Counted from the stretch's first letter, positions 9,804-19,530 are shown. The stretch is DNA of 64,000 nt from Symbiodinium natans (GCA_905221605.1 CAJNDS010002634.1:620001-684000), one strand, 5' to 3'. Numbers and translations are program-made. The notes: generated by a model from the sequence alone, not told the origin.

Positions 9804-9984
9804 GGTCTTTGACGATATAGGGACACACATACATATGTATATACACGTTTATTGTTGTATGTTTCGATGTATATTTTTAGTCGTTTATTCACCACTAGTA
9901 GTTTGCACATTGCATATTGTAGAACAGCATCGTATCTACGTACATATCATGCTTGTTATCTGTTGATTACAACATGGGGGGATG

Positions 9985-10115
9985 AAGCCCACCGAAACCC
10001 ACCGAAGTCCCACACCCCAAACGCTCCAAGGAAGTTCGAAAGCCTCAAACCCTATCAACTTAAGGAAAATGAGGCCACCAGGCAGCTCGGGAGCAGCCGA
10101 AGCCCTATAGGAGGT
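9985..10115 (+). CDS. Exon-like segment
   Basis: The open frame includes NPPKSHTPNAPRKFESLKPY then QLKENEATRQLGSSRSPIGG, hydrophilic and protein-like. It is followed by TTTAGGG and TTTTGGG repeats. It is probably part of the gene continued at 10193. Confidence 0.45.
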
Positions 10116-10192
10116 TAGGGTTTAGGGTTTTGGGTTTTGGGTTTTGGGTTTTGGGTTTTGGGTACCGGGCTCAAAAAGGGCTTCGGGTGCAG

Positions 10193-10499
10193 GCTTCCTT
10201 CTATCCCCCTTTCTACATCTGCATACCTTCTAAGGGATTATGAAGGGCACCTCATGCCGGAAGTCCCTATGCGATTCGCAGGTCCTGGGCCTCCGCCCCC
10301 TGGCCGCACATGCACCCTGCGTGGTGTCCGCCATGTACCTTAAGAACCCAAACCTACTGTTTTTCGGTAGGCTCTTCATATGAAGCCCTTATAGAGATCT
10401 TCTGTAACCTACAAGAAGAGTGGGTTGTGGGTTCTTTAGGTAGACATGGAGTACATGGAATTCAACGAATTCTGGCGTTTTCGGGCTTCTGGGGCTTTG
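10193..10499 (+). CDS. Two exons joined across an F7 introner
   Basis: Exon 1 (10193-10334) follows a GTGCAG acceptor and reads LPSIPLSTSAYLLRDYEGHL, then a Pro-rich stretch ending LRGVRH. Exon 2 (10440-10499) reads VDMEYMEFNEFWRFRASGAL and is followed by a GT donor at 10500. Removing 10335-10439 with GT-AG borders keeps the frame. No domain is recognised. An open frame at 10628-10846 may be a later exon of the same gene. Confidence 0.6.
10335..10439 (+). mobile_element. F7 introner (GT-AG intron)
   Basis: A 105-base element, CTTAAGAACCCAAACC on the left and TGGGTTCTTTAG on the right, flanked by GTA (10335 and 10440). The duplicated GTA provides the GT donor and the element end provides the AG. 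Related copies lie at 26374, 49352 and 56333. Confidence 0.8.
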
Positions 10500-10627
10500 G
10501 TTAAGGGGTTCTTAGGGGAGTTGTTTGGGGTTTTGCTGTAGGGTCTTGAGCCAGGATCAGCTGGTAATTGTTGGTTGAGAATCGGACGCAGTTTCCGTGT
10601 GTGCAAAAGGCTTGTGAGGTTTTGACT

Positions 10628-10846
10628 GCTACTGCGCAAACTCAACCCAAGTTGTGCCTTCGAAACCTGAACCGCCGGAGCTGCTCACTGAACCGCGTGG
10701 ACTATAACAAACTCCAAGAAGCTACGAAGACGCAGAGGCTACCCTCCCCAGACACGTGGCACCGAGTATGGCGCAAAGCTTACGGGACGCCCGGCGCTGA
10801 GCTTCTCGGAGCTTTCGGAAGGCTACCCAGCAGAAGAGAATCGTGA
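10628..10846 (+). CDS. Possible terminal exon
   Basis: An open frame of about 70 codons ends at TGA: AQTQPKLCLRNLNRRSCSLN, then VDYNKLQEATKTQRLPSPDT, then a Trp/Arg-rich tail. It is basic, with no domain recognised. The start is uncertain. Confidence 0.4.
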   Translation, partial: ATAQTQPKLCLRNLNRRSCSLNRVDYNKLQEATKTQRLPSPDTWHRVWRKAYGTPGAELLGAFGRLPSRRES

Positions 10847-11152
10847 CCCGAATTTCAACCCAGTGGCTTTGAAAGTAGCCACCCTTGCACCCTCGCACCC
10901 TGAACCCTATACCCCTAAGCTGCCTGCACCCTTGAACCAAAGCCTCTAAGCCTTGGGTCAAAGCCTCCAAGGCCCAAGACATTAGCGAACTCACGCTCCA
11001 AGGGCTCGTAATGTGGTACTGTTTGGCGTGGTATACTATAGTTTACTATCATGCCCTCTAAGAAACCTCAAGAAAAATACACTGGAGCCTTCATGTAGGC
11101 TTTCACACCAATATACACCAATGAAGTAGGGGCATGCTGGCTGCAGGTCCCT

Positions 11153-11232
11153 CCACCCTAAACCCTAAACCCTAAACCCTAAACCCTAAACCCTAAACCC
11201 TAAACCCTAAACCCTAAACCCTAAACCCTAAC
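11153..11232. repeat. CCCTAAA block, about 11 units
   Basis: A tandem perfect CCCTAAA array ending in a poly-C tract, directly upstream of an exon with a strong donor. Confidence 0.95.
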
Positions 11233-11249
11233 CCCCCCCCCACCCCCAA

Positions 11250-11346
11250 CTTGCTTTTGCGGGCTTCGGGGTCTCTAGATGCGCCCCGTTAACCCTGCAC
11301 TGCATTGCGTGCTCCTTCGCCGGCACCTTGGAAAGCTCAACGGAAC
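11250..11346 (+). CDS. Exon with GTAAGT donor
   Basis: The frame reads FAGFGVSRCAPLTLHCIACS then FAGTLESSTE and meets a consensus GTAAGT donor at 11347. The acceptor is not certain. The Cys/hydrophobic composition is unassigned. Confidence 0.48.
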
Positions 11347-11488
11347 GTAAGTGGATGAAACGCTGAAAGGTCAAAAAGGCCCTTCTCCTTAGACAAAGAC
11401 ATGCTTCCTGTCAAAACGACCCTAAGCCCCAAGCCCTAAAGTCGAAACCCTGACCTCCAACCAACCTCCACGATTCTTGAACCCGACA

Positions 11489-11699
11489 TGGCCATTGCAG
11501 AGAATCACACGGATCCAGCTTGCACAGCTTAAGCTACCAGGATGGGCGATTATGCCCTATCATCCCCATAGTCAACCCCATAAAAAGGGCTTTTTGAAGG
11601 GGTTCTGGGGTAGAACAACCCATCCTGGCAGCTGAGTGCTTGTGGAGAGTCTAACCCGGGCCTAGCTCGCCCCGCATGTGCCAGCGTGCCCTAAGCCCT
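11489..11699 (+). CDS. Exon pair split by an F12 element
   Basis: After ATTGCAG the frame reads RITRIQLAQL; the continuation after 11636 reads ACGESNPGLARPACASVP and ends at TAA. A GC-AG intron at 11533-11636 keeps the frame (joint codon AAT). Precise loss of the element between its AGCT copies also keeps the frame. Confidence 0.48.
11533..11636 (+). mobile_element. F12 inverted-repeat element
   Basis: The arms ACCAGGATGGGCGATTATGC and AGAACAACCCATCCTGGC are inverted repeats flanked by AGCT on both sides (about 11532 and 11631). A partial copy of the left arm lies at 36094. Confidence 0.7.
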
Positions 11700-12128
11700 T
11701 ATCAGCTGTAGAAGCCCCAAACCACCCTATAGGCCCTTAAACAAACTCCAAAAAAACCTCCGAAACCCTGAAAAATCTGTATAACCCCAAAACGCCCCAA
11801 GCCCCTTCAAAGAACTGAGAACCCAACAAACCCTACGTAACCTCCCCTCCCCCCTGGTAAGCCTTAAAACGGAACCGGATAGACCCGAGTCCTAAAACCT
11901 AAGCCCTACACCCTAAACCCTAGAGGCCCTAGACCCTAAACCCTAAATCCTAACCCCAAACCCTAAACCCTAAACCCTAAACCCTAAACCCTAAACCCTA
12001 AACCCTAAACCCTAAACCCCCCCCCCACCCGAGCCCTAAACCCTACACCCTACACCCTAAACTCTAGAGGCCCTAGACCCTAAACCCTAGACCCTAAACC
12101 CTAAACCCCCCCCCCCCCCCCCAAGCCA

Positions 12129-12230
12129 AAAAGCTGAAGTTCCTCAATCCAAAGAGGCCTAGTTGTGGTGAAGAACCGGCTGCCGCCCTCCCTGGAAAGC
12201 CTTCAGCCCGAGCCGCTGCTGACGGAAGAG
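12129..12230 (+). CDS. Exon-like segment
   Basis: The frame reads KLKFLNPKRPSCGEEPAAAL then PGKPSARAAADG and may end at a GC donor (AAGAG then GCCTTATT). It is followed by TTTAGGG repeats. The function is unknown. Confidence 0.48.
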
Positions 12231-12395
12231 GCCTTATTTGTTTTCATTTTTTTGGGGTTTAGGGTTTAGGGTTTAGGGTTTAGGGTTTAGGGTTTAGGGT
12301 TTGGGGTTTAGAGTTTGGGGTTTGGGGTTTGGGGTTTGGGGGGGTTAGGGTTATAGGGTTCGGCACAGGTTGCAAGGTAGGGTGTTGGCCTTGAG

Positions 12396-12711
12396 GTCAT
12401 CACAAGATTCGCGCCTTTCCACATGAAGCTTGGGATGTTCCCCCCTATACGAACAGCTCCTTAGTGAGTTACAATAGGGGTACAAGAATCCCTGTTAAGG
12501 GCTGTTAGTATAAGGGGGAGCATCCCAGCATGAACTCAAACGTTCTAGCTGCCACGGCCAGCGGTCAACACTAGAGTTCCAGCCTGAAGCCACAGACAGC
12601 TCCTTGAGCATCACCCTGCTGCAGGAGATTTTCGTGCGCCGCGGGTCGATGAAACCTTTGTCCCCGCGATGGAAGGCCCGGCAGTACAGCGGCGAGGGAC
12701 ATGTGCCGTGA
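12396..12711 (+). CDS. C-terminal exon pair split by an F2 introner
   Basis: Exon 1 is 12396-12427 (HHKIRAFPHE) and exon 2 is 12529-12711 (HELKRSSCHGQRSTLEFQPE, later SLSITLLQEIFVRRGSM), ending at TGA. The GC-AG intron 12428-12528 keeps the frame, with the target copy CATGAA retained on both sides as a His-Glu duplication. Exon 2 has clear protein character. No family is recognised. Confidence 0.6.
12428..12528 (+). mobile_element. F2 introner (GC-AG intron)
   Basis: TTGGGATGTTCCCCCCTATA on the left, TAAGGGGGAGCATCCCAG on the right, and internal ACAGCTCCTTAGT/AGGGCTGTTAG arms. CATGAA flanks both sides within an imperfect 8-base duplication. Confidence 0.75.
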
Positions 12712-13301
12712 GAATGTGGCGGCTTGTCATTGCATAAATTGCATACCCTAAACCCTAAACCCTAAACCCTATGCACCTCGCAGTCCGCACTTTGAATTCC
12801 ATCGAATTTAGTGCCTTTGTGCAAGTGCAGCACAGGAGGCTGAGCCTCCGAATGAATTCTCAGAATGCGCACGAATCCCCGAATTCATGCAGAATTTATC
12901 CGCATTCCCCCTGCATCCCCCCATCTGGTTTGCCGGCTTTGTCTTGTTTTAGTTAAGCCCAGGTGCCGCAGTATGGTTTCCCGTGCACGCAAGAGCGGAC
13001 GCGAATGCAAGTTGCCCCAGTGAATTAGTGCATTAGTGTGCATGTGTGCGGCTCCAGTTCTGAGTGACGATGCCACAAAAAAGGGGGACATAGACACGAC
13101 AACACTCACATCGGGGAAACCCGCTCTCCCCCACTGCGCGGGACGACACGGCGGAAGCCGATGGCGCGGCGCGGGGGGGGAGGGGGGGGCTGGAAAGGCA
13201 CGCAGTGCCGGGCGGCGCCGTTTCACTCTACATTTCACTCTCTCTCCCCTCCTCCCTCCCTCTCTCCCTCTCTCTGTCATGACGACGGGGTCTAGGACCT
13301 A

Positions 13302-13304
13302 CGG

Positions 13305-13352
<48 letters not shown>
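13302..13352. repeat. Poly-G tract, about 50 bases
   Basis: The longest G run in the window, about 170 bases upstream of the 13527 ORF and preceded by a CT-rich tract (13225-13278). A homopolymer of this size may hide assembly length error. It could form G-quadruplex structures. Confidence 0.93.
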
Positions 13353-13354
<2 letters not shown>

Positions 13355-13526
13355 GGTCCCGAAAACTGCTAGAAGTACCTGACTCACCCCCAAAACCCCT
13401 AAACATGTCTGGCGCATCACACATGGCCCCCACCCTACGAGTCCGAACAAACCGCCCGCGCCCAGCGACATCTACTTTCGAGCCCGCTAAGCGTAGCAGC
13501 ATTAAGGCCAGGGTAGAAGCCTCGCC

Positions 13527-14519
13527 ATGGAACACCACCCCGACAGCGCTACCCAGGAGCAGCAGCCGGAGGCCACTTGGATGACGCAGGTCCTGGCGGT
13601 GGTGGCTCTGAAGTTGCACCAGTTAGACCTCGCTGAGGCCAACCTGTGGATGTGGGCATTGTTGCTCGTGCTTGTGATGGGAGTGCTTGGGTCTTTGATA
13701 GGCATGCGGCTCCGCCGCCCCTCCCCAATGGAGTCGCTAGTGCAGGGACCAAGCCAGGCAGCGCAGGCAGACGCAAGCGGGGTGCCCATGACCCAACTGC
13801 AAGACGTGCTGAAGGCGGCGCTGCAGCCGCCGGTGCGCATCCTCACGGAGGTCAAGACGGCTCTGGAGCGGCTGAAAGCACAGAGCGAGGCCGATACGGG
13901 AGCCCGCCAGCGGATGGACACCCAGGTTGACAAGCTTGGGCAGGCCTTGACCAAGGTGGAGGGCATGGTGGACGACATGGGGACGGCCCTGCAGGCGGTC
14001 CGATCCAAACAAGACATGCTGGATGGCAAGCTTACTGCCAACAGCAACGAGGCAAAGCGCCGCTTTGACGCTGTGGAGAGTCGGCAGACAGAACTGGAGA
14101 AGAAGGTGGACTACCAGGCCCGTGCCACACAGGAGCTCATCAAGGAACTCCAGGCATATCAGGCGACGGATCACAAGGCGGCCCAGGACAGTCTGCACTA
14201 CCTGTGTGGGGCGGCACAGGAAACCCTCAAGCAAGTCCGAGCGGTCGCCGACGCATCGTGGTCCGATGGCGAGTTTCTCAAGGAGATCCAACAATGCCTG
14301 GAGGACCTCAAGCCCAAGCAAGGGCCATGGAGGCAGCCGCCGGCGTCGTCGTCGACGGGCAGCCAGGCGGAGGGACCGGCGCCGACGGGACCACCGGTGA
14401 TCAATCTCCAGGATCAGATCAGCATGCCAATGGGAGGATACGCGACGGTCATCTTCCCTCAGGGCCATGCAATGCCGATCAATGTCGCGGCCTTGGGGAG
14501 ATTCATGTCGCAAAGATGA
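13527..14519 (+). CDS. Membrane-anchored coiled-coil protein, 330 aa
   Basis: A single uninterrupted ORF from ATG to TGA. Residues about 41-61 form one hydrophobic helix (MWALLLVLVMGVLGSLIG) followed by basic RLRR. Residues about 90-225 are Glu/Lys/Gln/Ala-rich with heptad character (LTEVKTALERLKAQSEA, RQTELEKKVDYQARATQEL), predicting a long coiled coil. The tail is Pro/Ser/Gly-rich, then a compact segment (MGGYATVIFPQGHAMP). Topology is likely a short N-terminus, one helix, then a coiled-coil domain. It resembles structural or ORF1-like proteins of mobile elements, but no family is recognised. It lies inside the 12771-17029 island. Confidence 0.7.
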   Translation: MEHHPDSATQEQQPEATWMTQVLAVVALKLHQLDLAEANLWMWALLLVLVMGVLGSLIGMRLRRPSPMESLVQGPSQAAQADASGVPMTQLQDVLKAALQPPVRILTEVKTALERLKAQSEADTGARQRMDTQVDKLGQALTKVEGMVDDMGTALQAVRSKQDMLDGKLTANSNEAKRRFDAVESRQTELEKKVDYQARATQELIKELQAYQATDHKAAQDSLHYLCGAAQETLKQVRAVADASWSDGEFLKEIQQCLEDLKPKQGPWRQPPASSSTGSQAEGPAPTGPPVINLQDQISMPMGGYATVIFPQGHAMPINVAALGRFMSQR

Positions 14520-15406
14520 GTGCCGACAGCAACAACCAGGGCCGCGGGCAGCGGACCTCGAGTGTGGTGTGAGGGTGCAAGGCCCGAAATGCACGTATGT
14601 ATAGTGAGAATAGGAGAAGGCGAGAATTTGGGAATTCGTCAGAATTTGGGAATTCGTAAGAATTCGAAACAACAGCATGAGGTGCATCACAACCTGCAAT
14701 GTTGCGAATTCATTTTGCTTGGAATTTAAGTAGAATTTAGGTGGGCAGGGTCCGGTTCTGTATAGTTTTTAACTGAACCTTGCGACCGAGCATGACTGGT
14801 AGGGCCGCATGCTTGCACACCACGCGCCACGAGTTGCTGAGTATGTACCATAGGCAGAACAAGCCCCGCAGGATGGTAAGCGTCCTAGGGGGCCTGCAGC
14901 CACGCACGCAAGTGCAGCTAGAAAGGACCTGCTCTCGAAGTGCGTGAAGCCGGGACCTACATGGCATCAGTAAACAGTACCTCCGGTATTGAGCCGCCCC
15001 CCCAGCGTACTAATGTGACTTCGCGAAAGCCCAGGTGTGCGCCCGAAACTTCTGATCCGGCTAGGTGTTATGTTAGTGGATCACCCCCTAGGCCCTTTTA
15101 AGATCCCCATACCCTGAGCTACTGGCAGGAGTGAGTCTATCAGTACATTACCCCCCCACTCAAAAGATCTAGGGTCCTTTGAACGTATGAGTCCGCGCAA
15201 ACCTGACCCGAGATAGAGTCCATGGCCAGAGTCGCACAAGTATCAATGGTAGCGCCCGCACTACCTGTGTCATATCCCTCCCGACTTCCCCCAAGCGAGT
15301 AGTTAGGCGGGGATGATGCGAATGAGGCTCAGAGCGAGCGCTGCCCGGAAGTGCACAAGCTTAGGGGTCCTGTGCAACCAGCTCAGAGCTACGGGGCCGC
15401 CCCCCA

Positions 15407-15931
15407 ATGTATCCCCCACGTACCAGTGAAGTCTCGCCAGGACGGACGTGGGTGAAGCGCCTGCGTTCCTCCCTGAACCAAATGTCTAGGCCCCTGGCGG
15501 GGGCGGTAGCGGAAATCATTGAGGGTCGGCTTGGTAGTACTGACGGGGGGGCGAGTAGAGGGGAGTTAGCGGATGGGCGGTGGGCGATAGAACCTTTCTT
15601 GTACGGCAACACTCACCACGTTCCCTCGGAAACCAGGGAGGCGGCGCACATGTTGGCAGAAGCTTGGATGGAGGGCATAAGAGCGGGCCGCCCGCCACTG
15701 CCTGACAGACACATTCGCAGAATTAAGATGACAGCAAATGCAGAAGAAACAGAGAGAGGAGAGGCAGAGGGTGTGTCGGCTGTGTGCTGTGCTGTGTGCG
15801 GTGAGTTGTTGACTTGCGCGAGTTGTAACAGGGATGCATTACAGGCAGACGCCAGCGCGCAGACCGGGGCTACGGGCGCAAGCCCCGCCGCCATGGCCCG
15901 GGGTGGGGATGACGGCAAAAGGACCAACTGA
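15407..15931 (+). CDS. Hypothetical protein with CxxC cluster, 174 aa
   Basis: The ORF runs from ATG to TGA with GC-rich codons. The middle (residues 60-105) reads like a folded domain: FLYGNTHHVPSETREAAHML, AEAWMEGIRAGRPPLP. A Cys cluster lies at residues 127-140 (CCAVCGELLTCASC), a possible zinc site. The C-terminus is low complexity. It is the second ORF of the island; it could be an element protein or chance. Minus-strand frames over the same bases look less protein-like. Confidence 0.42.
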   Translation: MYPPRTSEVSPGRTWVKRLRSSLNQMSRPLAGAVAEIIEGRLGSTDGGASRGELADGRWAIEPFLYGNTHHVPSETREAAHMLAEAWMEGIRAGRPPLPDRHIRRIKMTANAEETERGEAEGVSAVCCAVCGELLTCASCNRDALQADASAQTGATGASPAAMARGGDDGKRTN

Positions 15932-17029
15932 AACGGGGAGGGGGGGGGGGGAGTGAGGACCGACACGCGAGTGAGATCTGTACCCCCGCCTGAGCTCGGT
16001 AAACTAGGAGTTGTTCGTACGTCATGAATAGGTGCACAGATCATGAGTAGTACAGGGCTAAGATACACAAGGGTTGCACTCTCAGGATGTAGGGTTATTG
16101 AAGTTTTCACCCTCCCGCGCTGCCATGGTCGCACACAACCCGCTCTGGCTCAGCAAAACATAGCGGAGGCTGTGGGAGCTGGCGAGTCAACAGATGGGGA
16201 AAAGGCGAGGCGTCCGCGGGGTGAGCAGGCGCAGTAGCCCCCTGCATACCGGCATCCAACGCGGGTTCGTTTTCTGCATGGCTGCATCCAACGTAGAACA
16301 ATGGTTCAGTTGACTGCGTGCTGGCATGGAATGGATTGCATGGAACGCGGCTCTCCTGCGGACTGCGGTCCGCCTGACAGCGCGTTTGCATGGCATGGTC
16401 TGCACGGAACTGCATGGGAGGAGTGGAGTAGTGCGCCTGGGGAGGAGGATGGTGGCTGGAATTCAGGAATTTGAGTCAAAATTCAGGAATTCAAGCAGAA
16501 TTCAAGGATGGCGAGCCCCTGCCGAGGGACCATGTGACTTCGCTGGCAATAAGCTGAGGCCTCGGCTCCAAGGCGCGCCAGACAATGGCGAGATGATGAC
16601 AGCGGAAGGGCGCGTGAATGACCGGAGACAGCACTGGGCAGACACCTGGGCAAAGGGAAGAGCTAATGACAGGGCGGAGCACAGATGGTGCAGGGGCAAA
16701 GAGGATGAATCCCATGGGGGGAGAAATGGCAGAGTAATAGGGGGTTAGCACACTACCTGAACTTTGTATAGGGCTCTGGGGTCAACCATTTCTCTCCTGC
16801 CCCGTGCGACCTGAACGCCCACCACCTCAGAAGATGGCGATGTATGGTGTTGAGGAGAAGTACTGACATGTCCTGGGTATGTTTCACTAGCCAATGAGCC
16901 TTTCACCAGTTAGCAAACAGTGAGTGTTGAGTAGTATCACCAGCATGCATGTGGCCACATGTGCTGCAGAGCCGATTTGAGACTATTGAACCTGTGTACC
17001 TCGCCTGGCTTGTCCGAGTGTGAGCGATT
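15932..17029. other. Island 3' part, no clear gene
   Basis: This contains a short poly-G (15943), a GAATTC-motif cluster (16457-16505), and repeated TGCATGG words at 16320-16420. Several short frames are open on both strands but none has convincing protein character. Confidence 0.5.
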
Positions 17030-17062
17030 AAACCCTAAACCCTAAACCCTAAACCCTAACCT

Positions 17063-17185
17063 GCATGGACGCTTGCTACTCCAAGAAGCCCTGAACCGCC
17101 TACTGCTCTCTATGCCACGCGAAGGATTCTGGATTGTTGCAGTCCGACCTGGCGGCTTGCTGCTGTCCCTTTAGCTGCAGCGGTT
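17063..17185 (+). CDS. Exon-like segment
   Basis: The frame reads WTLATPRSPEPPTALYATRR then ILDCCSPTWRLAAVPLAAA directly after the right-flank CCCTAAA repeats. Tentative. Confidence 0.33.
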
Positions 17186-17269
17186 TAGGGTTCCTGGGGG
17201 CGGTTTAGGGTTTAGTGTTTAGGGGTTAGGGTGATTCAGACTCAGAGTTTGAGCAGTTTGTGGGTATAA

Positions 17270-17577
17270 GGCGGTTTGGGGTTTACTTGTCATTTCGCAG
17301 TCTGAGCGACTCTCAAGTCTTTGGATGAGAAGTCAGTGTGATTGTTTTCAATGTTAGCAAGAACTGCAAAAACATTGGTTTTTCTTTTTTGAACTTTGGA
17401 GAAATCGAGAAAACACTGGAAAGAAGCCAGAGTCGTGAAACTTAGACAATTTTCTTCAGATTCAGCAGCAGATTCATACACAGCAACACTTTTTGTTTTT
17501 TTCAGTTCAAATTGCCTTCGCCCGTCTGAAAAGAATTTTTCTCTTGCTTTTGTGAGAGAGAGTTTCGAGAAACCGCC
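17270..17577. mobile_element. AT-rich segment with inverted GGCGGTTT ends
   Basis: A stretch of about 300 bases, markedly more AT-rich than its surroundings, starts with GGCGGTTTGGGG and ends with GAGAAACCGCC. The interior has inverted-like motifs (CTTTTTTGAACTTTGG and CAGTTCAAATTGCC). Frames are open on both strands with low-complexity K/S/F composition. It is probably a non-autonomous element; it resembles none of the other families here. Confidence 0.45.
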
Positions 17578-18021
17578 CTAAACCAAAACACAAACAGATC
17601 GTTCAGCAAGTAGTCTAGGCCCTTTAGCCCTACTAACCCTAGACCCCAACGCCCAACCTTACAAACCCTAACTAACCACAAACCTACAAACCCAAATCCC
17701 TAAGCCCTCAACAGGCAGCGGAAGAAGTTAACATAAACACCGCAGACCATTGCTTGGGGGGGAGCTGCTTGAGGATGTGGCTTTGTATTTTAGACGGGCT
17801 GGATGTAACCTGAGGGTAACCAACCCAACTTATAACCTGTGACCTGCAAGATCGGAGGGCTTGAGGGATTAAGGTACAGTAGGTTTTAGGGTTCGAGTAC
17901 CTGAGAGAGAGAGGGTTTACGGTTTAGGGTTTAGGGTGACTAATTCGCTAGCAGGTGCGGAGGGTTTAAGTGTCAACGAACCTAAGTCCAGCTACTCTAA
18001 CATGGATATGTAGCAGGCAAA

Positions 18022-18254
18022 TTGATGGCATGGCCATTGCTGATAAGAGAGTTCAAACTCCTTAACAACTTGGTAGCCCGGTGGTGCCCTCATGCCCTTT
18101 TTTGGGTTTCTGGAGTCCTTCAAGCAAAGCAAGGTGCAAAACGGGTACCCTTGTTACCCTACGGCGCTACGGTTGCTGCACAAGAAAGCCGAAACCCTAA
18201 ACTCAGGTACAGTGGGAAGGGAGGCAGTGAACCGGCCACCCTAGAGCCCCCTTA
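18022..18254 (+). CDS. Exon-like frame overlapping an F5 element
   Basis: The frame runs MAWPLLIREFKLLNNLVARW and later RNPKLRYSGKGGSEPATLEP to a TAG. The middle (about 18070-18180) matches the F5 element (TTGGTAGCCCGGTGGTGCCC), so only the flanks can be original coding sequence. Confidence 0.3.
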
Positions 18255-18314
18255 GGATTTATGGCGTATTTTATACAAAAATAGTATTTGTACTATGGTT
18301 CTAAGGGGAGCATT
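18250..18314. mobile_element. F1 element, short variant
   Basis: CCCCCTTAGGATTTATGG on the left and TATGGTTCTAAGGGGAGC on the right resemble F1 arms, with GCCC on each side. It is about 60 bases, shorter than the other F1 copies. Confidence 0.6.
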
Positions 18315-18753
18315 AGCCCTGGTGCATCAGGCGACTGCTGCCATGCCAGCTCCTCAGGGCCATGTGGTTGGGGCTGCGGGGGGGGGGGGGGGGGGGGGGG
18401 GAGGGAGGGAAGTTGGGTTTAGGGTTTAGGGTTTAGGGTTTAGGGTTTAGGATTTAGGATTTAGGGTGAGTCTCCACTCCTGGGAGTAGGCGCTGTAGCG
18501 TTGCAGGGGGGGGGGGGGGGGATGCTTTCGAAATGTTTTGAGGAGCTGACCATGTAGGGTTTGGATGGCGGCTGGGTTGCACCAAGTTCTTTGCACATGC
18601 CATAAATGGCAATGGCAAGTTTCAGTTTGCGGTGCCAAGTTAAGGGTTTAGGGTTAGGGTTCCAGGGTTAAGTAAAGATTTCGTGCATGCTGGTGTCGGC
18701 ACTGTCGGAATGTGCAAGCTTAGACACTCAGCTAATTCATCCATGGAGCGCGG

Positions 18754-19010
18754 GTGACTCAGCACCCTGGCAAAGGTCCACATGTGCAACGTGGGCCCGA
18801 CATTCCCGCACGTCTCGAATGCCAACCAATGCCACGATCTGAGCAAAACACTGCTGGACTGGAGGAAGAGGAGCGAGGTTTCAGTTCATGCGAACAAGTA
18901 GCTCGAGAAGGGCCTGCACGAACCCAACTCCAACAGGCTCCAAGATCCTCCTACTCGTATGCTCTGCTGATGGAAGACCCTGTTCACACTCGAAGCTTAT
19001 ACACCCTGAA
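18754..19010 (+). CDS. Exon-like open frame
   Basis: A hydrophilic open frame: GPDIPARLECQPMPRSEQNT, AGLEEEERGFSSCEQVAREG, then ARTQLQQAPRSSYSYALLME. The composition suits a disordered coding segment. It is bounded downstream by CCCTGAA repeats and poly-C. Confidence 0.4.
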
Positions 19011-19266
19011 CCCTGTACCTGCCGGCGCGTGTTGGCATCACCCCCCCCCCCCCCCCCCCCCCCCCTCCAACAGGTACACACACAACCTTGACTCCTAAAC
19101 CAAGCTCTCGAGTCCTAAGCCCTAAAGCCCCAAAGCCCCCAACATCTAGAGCCCGACACCTGATATTCGCAATACCATAGCGATGTACATAGACACATAT
19201 ATGTACACACATATATTCATCTACCCCGACCCCTACAGACGCCTGAAGGACCCTAAACCCTAAAAG

Positions 19267-19320
19267 GCCTCACGCCCGCGCTCTTTAGCGCCCTTTGCCG
19301 CCTGGGCTTCCGCCTCTCGG
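19267..19320 (+). CDS. Small exon with GTGAGG donor
   Basis: After AAAAG the frame reads LTPALFSALCRLGFRLS and ends at a GTGAGG donor at 19321. No other information. Confidence 0.42.
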
Positions 19321-19457
19321 GTGAGGCTGCTCGGGGCTCAGCGCCGGGTGGGGCGGTTTGGGGTTCAGGGTTGGTAGGGTTTAGGGGTTTAGGGTTTAGA
19401 GTTTAGGGTTTAGGTGGGAGGGCTGCGGCTGGGGGACAGCTGCTGCTGGATGGGTTA

Positions 19458-19530
19458 TAGGGTTTAGGGGCGAAAATTGGGGTCATATACCCTGTACAGG
19501 GTTCATAACTGATCCCCCAGGATGGGCCAG
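19458..19530. mobile_element. F4 element, partial
   Basis: AAAATTGGGGTCATATACCC, TGTACAGGGTTCATAAC and a following GATCCCCCAGGATGG resemble F4 in the reverse direction. The ends are not clear. Confidence 0.45.

Larger units (their letters stand above)
12771..17029. mobile_element. 4.26 kb telomere-repeat-free island, putative insertion
   Basis: The left flank ends on a complete AAACCCT unit at 12770 and the right flank resumes on a complete AAACCCT unit at 17030; inside there is no telomere-like repeat. It carries ORFs at 13527 and 15407, poly-G at 13302, and clusters of GAATTC/AGAATTT motifs at 12794-12895, 14632-14740 and 16457-16505. This is what an element inserted into a telomere-type array would look like. 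No transposase, integrase or reverse transcriptase is recognised inside, so mobility is inferred. Confidence 0.45.

Noticed and set aside
13737..14699. Minus-strand ORF of 320 residues opposite the coiled-coil ORF
   Set aside because: GC-rich codons keep the antisense frame open; its His/Arg/Leu-rich product lacks structure, while the plus frame shows a membrane helix and heptads.
18066..18180. F5 copy as an introner
   Set aside because: The left arm is clear, but no right arm, target copy or frame-preserving splice could be established.
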